DNA from: Flemingiibacterium sp045579745 | Lineage (GTDB): Bacteria; Bacillota; Clostridia; Oscillospirales; CAG-272 | Length of the DNA stretch: 11,419 nt | Direction: 5' to 3' | Assembly (NCBI GenBank): GCA_045579745.1 | Contig: JAZNMQ010000056.1 | Location: forward strand, 1-11,419 | In this document: piece after piece, positions 6,227 through 11,419 of the stretch | How the letters are laid out: every line of letters begins with the position of its first letter | Position numbering within the stretch: the first letter of the stretch is position 1 | Translations under genes and position numbers: made by a program | The notes under the pieces: generated by a model | Database searches by the model: none | What the model was told of the DNA's origin: nothing | Seen by the model: the letters and a program-made list of their open reading frames with translations, nothing else

Positions 6227-7777
6227 ATGGCATTCAAACAGAACGCGGAAATGACATACATTTCTCGTAAAGAAGCGACGAGTGAGAACGTATTTGTTAA
6301 TATGGAGCCCGAAATGTTGACGCTCCCCACATTCGCTGAGGTTCGGGATTCACTGCCTCAGCCGTTATGGGAGAACCACGAGCAGGAGCTCAACTGCTAC
6401 TGGCGTGCATGGGAGATAGCTTTCGGAAATATTAAAAACCCAATCCCCGGCACCGGCTTTGTGTCGCCCTACATTGACACAGCTTTCAACGGGTGCATCT
6501 TCCTGTGGGATTCCGTTTTCATGTTGACATTCGGAAAGTACGCAGAAAGACAGTTCCACTTCCAGGGAACTCTTGATAATTTCTATTCCCATCAGCACCG
6601 TGACGGCTTCATTTGCCGTGAGATCACACAGAGCACCGGCGAGGACCGTTTTACAAGATTCGACCCTTCAGCTACCGGACCTGAGGTACTTGCTTTCGCC
6701 GAGTGGGAATACTTCCTGCAATTCGGAGATCGCGAGCGTCTTGCTCAGGTATTTCCGCCTTTGCTTGCTTACCACAATTGGATGGCATTGAACCACACCT
6801 GGCCGGATGGAACATACTTCTCAAGCGGCTGGGGCTGCGGCATGGACAACATTCCGCGCCACATGCCAGGTAATAGCATCTGCTTCTCCCATGGTCACAT
6901 GGTTTGGGCTGACGCTTGTATGCAGGCTCTTATGAGCGCAAGAATACTCGCCGACATGGCGCGTGAGCTTGGAAAAGACGATCTCATTGACGGGTTAACT
7001 GCTGAGGTAGACAGACTCTCCAAGGTAATAAATGACAAGCTGTGGGACGAGGATAGCGGATTTTACTACGACCTGTGGAAGGACGGCAGACTCAATCATG
7101 TCATGCACATCGGCTCATATTGGGCGCTCCTTGCAGGCTGCTCCACCAAAGAGCGTGCGGATCGTATGATCGAGCATCTCACGAATCCCGACGAATTCTG
7201 CACGCCTCACCGTGTACCCTCGCTTGCAAAAAATCACTCGTGGTACAGTCCTTTGGGTGAGTATTGGTTGGGCTCCATCTGGGCACCGACGAATTACATG
7301 GTGCTTCGCGGTCTTGACCTTTACGATCATCAGGATTTAGCTCATGAGATCGGAGTTGAGCACCTTAAATGGGTTACAAGTGTATACGAAGATACAGGAA
7401 CACTTTTTGAAAACTACGCTCCTGAGCTCGGTGCGAACGGAAGACCTACTCCCGGCAACCATTCCAAGGACGAATTTGTAGGCTGGACCGGTCTTGTGCC
7501 AATCTCGGTTATGTTTGAGTATGTATTCGGCATCAAGCCCGACGCCGCTAACGGCAAGATCGTTTGGGATATCAACCTTTTGGAGCGCCACGGCGTACAG
7601 CGGTATCCTTTCGGCAAGGACGGTGAGCTTACACTGATTTGCGAGGGCAGAAATGACGCTGATGAAACGCCTGTTATCACCGCAAGCTCCAATGTCCCCG
7701 TGACCCTTGAAATCCGTTGGGGCAAAGCCGACTCAAAGAAAACTATGATCGTTCCATGCGATAGTAAAGAGGCATAA
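6227..7777 (+). CDS. GH63/MGH1-like (alpha/alpha)6-barrel glycoside hydrolase
   Basis: The 516-aa product has no signal peptide, so it acts in the cytoplasm on an imported glycoside. It has the features of the trehalase/GH63-like barrel superfamily, whose mannosylglycerate-hydrolase-like branch (MGH1-like) is closest in my judgement. Seen motifs are an N-terminal aromatic substrate region with YIDTAFNGCIFLWDSVFM (the usual WDS/WDT segment), the HRDGFICREI strand, SSGWGCGMDN with D207 in the position of the catalytic acid, and ENYAPE with E395 in the position of the catalytic base. The 188-residue gap between them suits the fold. Helical repeats continue to about 430, and a beta-rich C-terminal tail follows. 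The insertion GCG before the MDN departs from the common SGWDNS, so the specificity may differ. Substrate candidates are alpha-glucosides, alpha-mannosides or glycosyl-glycerates; the sequence does not decide. It is a single-gene unit, ended by the terminator at 7792. Confidence 0.8.
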   Translation: MAFKQNAEMTYISRKEATSENVFVNMEPEMLTLPTFAEVRDSLPQPLWENHEQELNCYWRAWEIAFGNIKNPIPGTGFVSPYIDTAFNGCIFLWDSVFMLTFGKYAERQFHFQGTLDNFYSHQHRDGFICREITQSTGEDRFTRFDPSATGPEVLAFAEWEYFLQFGDRERLAQVFPPLLAYHNWMALNHTWPDGTYFSSGWGCGMDNIPRHMPGNSICFSHGHMVWADACMQALMSARILADMARELGKDDLIDGLTAEVDRLSKVINDKLWDEDSGFYYDLWKDGRLNHVMHIGSYWALLAGCSTKERADRMIEHLTNPDEFCTPHRVPSLAKNHSWYSPLGEYWLGSIWAPTNYMVLRGLDLYDHQDLAHEIGVEHLKWVTSVYEDTGTLFENYAPELGANGRPTPGNHSKDEFVGWTGLVPISVMFEYVFGIKPDAANGKIVWDINLLERHGVQRYPFGKDGELTLICEGRNDADETPVITASSNVPVTLEIRWGKADSKKTMIVPCDSKEA

Positions 7778-7791
7778 GCAAATCGATCTGC

Positions 7792-7834
7792 GACGATTTA
7801 CATAGCACTTCTGCTATATAGCAAGTCGTCTTTT
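7792..7834 (+). terminator. Intrinsic terminator after the glycoside hydrolase
   Basis: An outer stem GACGA (7792-7796)/TCGTC (7826-7830) surrounds an inner stem ATAGCA/TGCTAT (7802-7807, 7812-7817) with a CTTC loop; TTTT follows at 7831-7834. It starts 15 bases after the stop codon. The internal loops make it a two-part structure, weaker than the terminator at 9841. Confidence 0.7.
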
Positions 7835-7867
7835 CCCGCTTTCCGAATATGGGCATATTCACCGTAG

Positions 7868-7885
7868 GGCGGGGGCTTGCCCGCC
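7868..7885. repeat. GC-rich palindrome GGCGGG/CCCGCC
   Basis: A 6-bp all-GC stem (7868-7873, 7880-7885) with loop GGCTTG lies between the terminator and the small membrane gene. It is much more GC-rich than its surroundings. From memory, similar CGGGGGCTTGCCCG words recur between genes of gut Firmicutes, but I cannot verify this here. Confidence 0.5.
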
Positions 7886-7933
7886 GTTTCGTTCAATTTC
7901 GGCTCGTTCAGACGGCGTGACACAGAAAGAAGT

Positions 7934-7963
7934 CCAGCAGCTGCCAGCAGCAGCCAGCAGCTA
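7934..7963 (+). repeat. Three 10-bp tandem repeats, consensus CCAGCAGCWR
   Basis: The units are CCAGCAGCTG, CCAGCAGCAG and CCAGCAGCTA in direct succession, followed by a CCA that begins a fourth unit. The ten-base period is close to one helical turn, and the units differ only in their last three bases. They lie about 80-110 bases before the small membrane gene. The rest of the 7835-8045 gap holds a 6-bp inverted repeat GTGTTC/GAACAC (7980-7985, 7998-8003) and no convincing promoter. Confidence 0.7.
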
Positions 7964-8045
7964 CCATCCCTACAAAACAGTGTTCATCTCCGTGTGGGAA
8001 CACAAAAGGTAATTGAGATAATTAGAATTTGCGGAGGTGACTTAA

Positions 8046-8270
8046 ATGAATTCTAAGAAAAAGAAAATGATTGCGCCGATTATAGTCACCGTCATTGCGG
8101 CACTATATTACGTTGTTTACTTTGGCTTTTTAATATCACTGCTCGATACGATATGGAAATATGCTCTTGGCATTATCCCGCTTGTATTATGTGCAGTAAC
8201 GGTCAAGGTTTGCATAGAAAGAATAAATGAAATTAAGAAAGGTGAAGAAGATGATATTAGTAAATACTGA
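8046..8270 (+). CDS. Small two-TM membrane protein
   Basis: The 74-aa product starts at ATG 8046 after a perfect GGAGGTGA ribosome binding site (8033-8040). A basic N-terminus (K4-K7) is followed by hydrophobic segments at about 9-33 and 37-57 and a charged, acidic C-terminal tail, IKKGEEDDISKY. The positive-inside rule predicts a hairpin with both ends in the cytoplasm. The end of the gene overlaps the next gene by 20 bases, so the two are translated together; the IKKGEEDD codons contain the next ribosome binding site. I recall similar proteins with EEDDLSKY-type tails in Firmicutes, of unknown role. A helper of the YbjQ-family partner is a reasonable guess, without direct evidence. Confidence 0.8.
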   Translation: MNSKKKKMIAPIIVTVIAALYYVVYFGFLISLLDTIWKYALGIIPLVLCAVTVKVCIERINEIKKGEEDDISKY

Positions 8271-8568
8271 TTACATTAGCGGAAAAGAGCTCGAAACCCT
8301 CTCCATTGTGAAGGGCAGCACGATCCAATCAAAGCATATCGGAAAAGATATTACGCAGAGCTTTAAAACACTCGTAGGCGGAGAATTGAAAGCCTATAAC
8401 GAGATGATGAACGATGCAAGAGCACTCGCCACAAAGAGAATGGTCGAGGAAGCTGAGGCGCTTGGTGCTGATGCTGTTATAAACATTCGTTACGCGTCGT
8501 CTGCTATTATGCAGGGTGCCGCCGAGGTTATTGTTTACGGTACCGCTGTTAAATTTGTGACCAAGTAA
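8251..8568 (+). CDS. YbjQ family protein (heavy-metal-binding-like domain)
   Basis: The 105-aa product matches the YbjQ/DUF74 family in length and pattern: an N-terminal strand MILVNTDYISG, a KGSTIQSKHIGKDITQSFKT segment in place of the family's usual G-x-x-x-x-S-K-H-I/V-x-x-D, a GGELKAYNEMMNDARALA helix, and LGADAVINIRYA followed by GAAEVIVYGTAV. The family forms pentameric rings; the name heavy-metal-binding rests on structural resemblance and its cellular role is not established. I use ATG 8251, because AGGTGA (8240-8245) is correctly spaced and the family starts here; an in-frame ATG at 8227 would add eight basic residues not usual for it. It overlaps the small membrane gene by 20 bases and is followed 26 bases later by the propeller gene. 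Confidence 0.9.
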   Translation: MILVNTDYISGKELETLSIVKGSTIQSKHIGKDITQSFKTLVGGELKAYNEMMNDARALATKRMVEEAEALGADAVINIRYASSAIMQGAAEVIVYGTAVKFVTK

Positions 8569-8594
8569 TAAGTCACTCGTAAAGGAGCGCATAA

Positions 8595-9827
8595 ATGTAT
8601 ACTTATCCCACAAGAGAAGGAACAAATCCTAACATAAAGGTGCATTGCATTACTCCGAATGAGGGTCGTGTAATTCATCGCTTTTTCGATACATCTCCGA
8701 TCTCACCGTCGGGAAGATATGCCGCACTTTGCCGTTTTCCTTATGAAGACAAAAACGGAGCTATCGGCGATACCGCCCAAATCGTTTTATGCGACCTTAT
8801 GACGGGCGAAGAAAAGGTGCTGTATCACACACATGGCTGGGAAGCTCAGGTAGGCGCAAACGTTCAATGGGGCGTGACGGATGAAACATTGGTATTCAAT
8901 GACGTGACCCCAGGAGAATGGGAGCCATTTATGGTAAAAATGAATCCGCTGACGGGCGAGGCAAATCGCATGGGCTGCGGTGTATTCATGCTTTCTCCCG
9001 ACGGGAGCTTTGCTCTGACTCACAATATGAGCAACTCCAGAGTAACGCAGTACGGATATGGCGTTAGTGTTCCGAAGGAATGTATAAAATACAACGATTC
9101 GCATCCTACGGATGACGGCTTCTACATGACGGATCTTCGCACGGGAGAATGCCGTATGATCGTTTCTCTTGCTGAGCTTTTGGATGCGACGATGGACAAG
9201 GCTACGCAGGCTGATTTCGAGGGCGGTCAGTTCTACGGCTTCCAATGCAAATGGAATCGTCAGCAGACTCGCTTGATGCTTGTTGTACGCTGTGCCTTTG
9301 CGGACGGACGCGCAAGAAGGAACATGGTATTCACGATGAAGCCCGACGGAAGCGAGATCTATTTAGCGCTCCCGTGGCAGTATTGGGCTCGCGGCGGTCA
9401 TCATGTCAACTGGCATCCCGACGGAGAGCATATTACAATGAATCTCTGCATGGAAAGCAAAACTCTCCGCTTTGTCAAGTACAGATACGACGGAACGGAG
9501 CTCCATTCGATGAGCGACAAGCTTGTTGGCTCGGGCCATCCAAGCATTCACATAGACGGTCGTTATCTGATAACAGACGCCTATGTGGCTGAACAGCACT
9601 TCAATGTTAACGGCACTGTACCGATTCGACTCATTGACCTGCAGACCGAAAAAGAAACGGTGCTTACCCGTGTCTATACAGACAGCCTTGATCAGCCCGT
9701 TATCGGCGATTTGCGCGTAGACCCGCATCCTGCATGGGATACGGAGTTTAAGCGGATCATATTCAACGGCTTTGATGGGGGCACAAGACGCGTTTATGTT
9801 CTCGAAGGCTGGGAAGGTGCACTTTAA
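8595..9827 (+). CDS. Beta-propeller protein resembling oligogalacturonate lyase (PL22-like)
   Basis: The 410-aa product has no signal peptide and consists of repeated beta-blades: SPSGRYAALCRF (36-47), SPDGSFALTHNM, KPDGSEIYLALP, HPDGEHITMNL, HIDGRYLITDAY and a last blade ending FNGFDGGTRRVYVLEGW. The S/H-P-D-G turns are typical of TolB-like and PL22 propellers. Histidines on loops at 269, 270, 274, 315, 319 and 378 and the Q334-H335 pair could make the metal/substrate centre that PL22 uses to split oligogalacturonides, but I could not align them with certainty. The start is ATG 8595, with AGGAG at 8583-8587. The gene could be cotranscribed with the YbjQ gene 26 bases upstream, and a strong terminator follows. 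Alternatively it is a non-catalytic propeller or an unknown lyase or epimerase. The fold is fairly sure, the function is not. Confidence 0.65.
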   Translation: MYTYPTREGTNPNIKVHCITPNEGRVIHRFFDTSPISPSGRYAALCRFPYEDKNGAIGDTAQIVLCDLMTGEEKVLYHTHGWEAQVGANVQWGVTDETLVFNDVTPGEWEPFMVKMNPLTGEANRMGCGVFMLSPDGSFALTHNMSNSRVTQYGYGVSVPKECIKYNDSHPTDDGFYMTDLRTGECRMIVSLAELLDATMDKATQADFEGGQFYGFQCKWNRQQTRLMLVVRCAFADGRARRNMVFTMKPDGSEIYLALPWQYWARGGHHVNWHPDGEHITMNLCMESKTLRFVKYRYDGTELHSMSDKLVGSGHPSIHIDGRYLITDAYVAEQHFNVNGTVPIRLIDLQTEKETVLTRVYTDSLDQPVIGDLRVDPHPAWDTEFKRIIFNGFDGGTRRVYVLEGWEGAL

Positions 9828-9840
9828 TAATTTCGCATAC

Positions 9841-9882
9841 GGCTGTCGTTTGATAAACAAGCGACAGCCATTTCTATCTTTT
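9841..9882 (+). terminator. Strong intrinsic terminator after the propeller gene
   Basis: GGCTGTCG (9841-9848) pairs exactly with CGACAGCC (9862-9869), and TTTG/CAAG extends the stem to 12 bp with a five-base loop. A T-rich run to TTTT (9870-9882) follows. It separates the YbjQ/propeller unit from the UroD-like gene. Confidence 0.9.
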
Positions 9883-9928
9883 GCGTTTGACTTTAAGTAC
9901 TGCTATTTTGCGCGCTTTGTAAATTCTG

Positions 9929-9957
9929 TTGACTTTTAAATTGCAGCATGCTATACT
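9929..9957 (+). promoter_or_regulatory. Sigma-A promoter of the UroD-like gene
   Basis: TTGACT (9929-9934) and TATACT (9952-9957) lie 17 bases apart, each one base from consensus, and 35 bases before the ATG. Together with the terminator upstream it defines a new transcription unit. Confidence 0.8.
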
Positions 9958-9970
9958 TTAGTTAACCTAA
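9958..9970 (+). promoter_or_regulatory. Putative operator TTAGTTAACCTAA at the start point
   Basis: This 13-base dyad is symmetrical around its central A, except for one pair (bases 9962 and 9966). It immediately follows the -10 box and covers the expected transcription start, where a repressor would block initiation. The repressor is not in the window. Confidence 0.45.
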
Positions 9971-9992
9971 TTAATCTCGTGGGAGGACAAAA

Positions 9993-11252
9993 ATGGAGCT
10001 TAATATTACAAAGAACGAACGCGAATATCTCCGTGAGCTCGCAAAAAGGCAGCTCGAAATTGCGAATTTACCTATTATGAAGGAACGCACCGAGGAATGG
10101 TATGCGCATAACGCCTTCGAAGGCAAGCGTCCGATGATAATCATTGAAACCAACACCTTTTGGCCTGATATGCAGCCTGAGAAAAAGTGCGAATCACCGT
10201 TTGCAAGATATCTCGAGGATCAGATGCTTCGCAACATTGTTCAGCACGAAAAGATCGACGACGACTGTATTTGCCCTGATTTTATCGAGATTCCGCTTTC
10301 TATCGGAGCAAAGGAATTCGGCTTTGATATCAAAATGAGCCACAGCACAGATGCGAACGGAATTTCGCTCGGATACGATTGGGAGCATCCTTTTGAATTC
10401 ATCTCAGAAGCGCTCGACAAGGTTAAGCCCTGGGAATTCTACTACGACCCAAGCGACGCTGCAAGTAAAGCCGATGCCGCGAACGACATTTTAGGCGACA
10501 TTCTTCCGACAAAGCTTTATAACAATGCAAACAGATGGCTGTTCGCACCGACACAGAGAATGGTTGTACTGTTCGGTCTTGAAAATTGGATGATGAACAT
10601 TATCGACGAGCCGGATGAGCACCATCAATTAATGCAGTATCTGCTTGACAATTACACAAGCTTTGTTAAATGGCAGGAGGAGCAGGGGCTTCTTACCATG
10701 AACAATGGCAACGATTACATAGGTGCGGGAAGCCGTGGCTTCACGCATGAGCTCAAGGCTCCTGCAAATGGCAAGGTTACATGCAAGGACATTTGGATAA
10801 ATATGAACTCGCAGGAATCCTATTCGATCTCGCCTGCACACTACAAGGAATTTGTTTTCCCATATTACAAGGAATTCGCAAAAATGTTCGGCGCGGTTTA
10901 TTACGGCTGCTGCGAGCCCGTTCATCCTATTTGGAAGGATTGTCTTGAAACGCTCCCGAATCTTAAAAAGGTTTCGATTTCCGCATGGTGTGATGAGGAA
11001 ATCATGGGCGAGGCTCTTCGCGGACAAAAGGTTACTTTCTCCCGCAAGCCCTCTCCGAACTTCCTCGGTGTAGGTCATGATTTCGACGAAGCCGGCTACA
11101 GAGATTACATTAAGAAAACGCTCAACGCCGCAAGAGGCTGCTCGCTTGAGTTTATTTTCCGCGACGTTTACACTCTCACCGGAGATCAGACAAAGCCGGG
11201 ACGCGCTGTTAAGATCCTGCGCGAGCTTATCGAAAGCGAATGGAAAGCATAA
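9993..11252 (+). CDS. Uroporphyrinogen decarboxylase-like (UroD superfamily) protein
   Basis: The 419-aa product starts at ATG 9993 with GGGAGG (9981-9986). It resembles the UroD/MtaA/CmuA TIM-barrel superfamily: an N-terminal helical region, then barrel strands such as GLLTMNNGNDYIGAG, FGAVYYGCCEPVH, LKKVSISAWCDEE and GQKVTFSRKPSPNFL. The true heme enzyme's N-terminal Arg-rich MRQAGR motif is absent, and no other heme genes are near, so this is not hemE. C306-C307 followed by E308 and H311 sits at a strand end where methyltransferase relatives hold zinc; that metal role is inferred. Such divergent paralogues are frequent in carbohydrate-degradation neighbourhoods of gut Firmicutes, with unknown substrate. 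The gene forms a monocistronic unit with its own promoter and terminator. Family confidence is good; function is unknown. Confidence 0.75.
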   Translation: MELNITKNEREYLRELAKRQLEIANLPIMKERTEEWYAHNAFEGKRPMIIIETNTFWPDMQPEKKCESPFARYLEDQMLRNIVQHEKIDDDCICPDFIEIPLSIGAKEFGFDIKMSHSTDANGISLGYDWEHPFEFISEALDKVKPWEFYYDPSDAASKADAANDILGDILPTKLYNNANRWLFAPTQRMVVLFGLENWMMNIIDEPDEHHQLMQYLLDNYTSFVKWQEEQGLLTMNNGNDYIGAGSRGFTHELKAPANGKVTCKDIWINMNSQESYSISPAHYKEFVFPYYKEFAKMFGAVYYGCCEPVHPIWKDCLETLPNLKKVSISAWCDEEIMGEALRGQKVTFSRKPSPNFLGVGHDFDEAGYRDYIKKTLNAARGCSLEFIFRDVYTLTGDQTKPGRAVKILRELIESEWKA

Positions 11253-11285
11253 AATACACACGAAAATAGCTGTAATAGATACACC

Positions 11286-11325
11286 GCCGAGAGCGACCGT
11301 AAGGTTACTCTCGGCAATATTATTT
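11286..11325 (+). terminator. Intrinsic terminator after the UroD-like gene
   Basis: GCCGAGAG (11286-11293) pairs with CTCTCGGC (11308-11315); an inner ACC-GTAA-GGT adds a short upper stem. AATATTATTTT follows, a moderately T-rich tail. It lies 33 bases after the stop codon. Confidence 0.85.
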
Positions 11326-11371
11326 TCCGGCTTCTATGCAAAAAATAAGAGTCTAATCATAAAACAAGATG

Positions 11372-11400
11372 TTGTTAATTTACTTTATTACTGCTATAAT
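11372..11400 (+). promoter_or_regulatory. Sigma-A promoter with extended -10 for a gene beyond the window
   Basis: TTGTTA (11372-11377) and TATAAT (11395-11400) are 17 bases apart, and TG at 11392-11393 gives the extended TGnTATAAT form. The gene it drives begins past base 11419. Confidence 0.7.
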
Positions 11401-11405
11401 ATAAC

Positions 11406-11417
11406 CGTAAGCTTACG
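11406..11417 (+). promoter_or_regulatory. Operator-like palindrome CGTAAGCTTACG
   Basis: An exact 12-bp palindrome is placed at the expected start point of the last promoter, five bases after its -10 box. Size and position fit a LacI-family operator, but the centre is GC and not the CG commonest for that family, and the regulator is not visible. Confidence 0.6.
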
Positions 11418-11419
11418 AA

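Noticed and set aside
8227..8250. Earlier in-frame ATG for the YbjQ gene
   Set aside because: No ribosome binding site precedes it, and the extra eight residues are outside the family's normal start; ATG 8251 has AGGTGA at the right distance.
8787..9860. Open frames on the - strand at 8787-9245 and 9363-9860
   Set aside because: Both oppose the well-supported propeller gene; one even runs through the terminator at 9841. No ribosome binding sites or protein-like patterns were seen.
9993..11252. Authentic heme-pathway hemE
   Set aside because: The N-terminal MRQAGR-type substrate motif is missing and no heme genes are near.
10629..11261. 210-codon open frame on the - strand
   Set aside because: It opposes the UroD-like gene and gives a low-complexity, unrecognised translation.

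Overview
The window looks like chromosomal DNA of an anaerobic gut-type Firmicute (class Clostridia; an Oscillospiraceae/Ruminococcaceae-like origin is my best guess). The reasons are strong GGAGG-type ribosome binding sites on nearly every gene, consensus sigma-A promoters with 17-base spacers, intrinsic terminators with U-tracts, small TTC-loop palindromes between genes, and protein families common in such genomes. The assignment rests on style and is not a species call. All credible genes are on the + strand.

Region 1 (1-4297) is a defence locus. It opens inside the res gene of a Type III restriction-modification system: the end of the helicase core and the complete PD-(D/E)XK nuclease domain are present, while the ATPase start and the mod methyltransferase gene lie upstream of the window. 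Two more genes follow in the same direction: a DUF4116-like repeat protein (425 aa), then a 329-aa protein of unknown function whose C-terminal third looks like a helix-turn-helix domain. They could be passengers or accessory parts of the restriction locus.

Region 2 (4298-4726) has no recognised gene. It holds an exact 11-bp tandem duplication, a possible coding remnant, an isolated hairpin, and two pairs of short palindromes arranged as mirror images around a ~60-bp core. A 26-codon ORF with its own ribosome binding site overlaps the next gene. This looks like the boundary between the defence island and a metabolic region.

Region 3 (4727-11252) is a run of metabolic genes: an FAD-dependent oxidoreductase, a GH63/MGH1-like glycoside hydrolase behind a perfect-consensus promoter, a small two-TM protein overlapping a YbjQ-family gene, a beta-propeller protein resembling oligogalacturonate lyases (PL22), and a uroporphyrinogen-decarboxylase-like TIM-barrel protein with its own promoter. 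Terminators follow the hydrolase, the propeller and the UroD-like gene, so this is several short transcription units and not one operon. No transporter or sugar regulator is inside the window. A joint role in degrading a glycoside or uronate is an inference from families and proximity.

The window ends in a further promoter with an exact 12-bp palindrome just after its -10 box, presumably the operator of a gene beyond the edge. No tRNA, rRNA, CRISPR array or transposase was seen.
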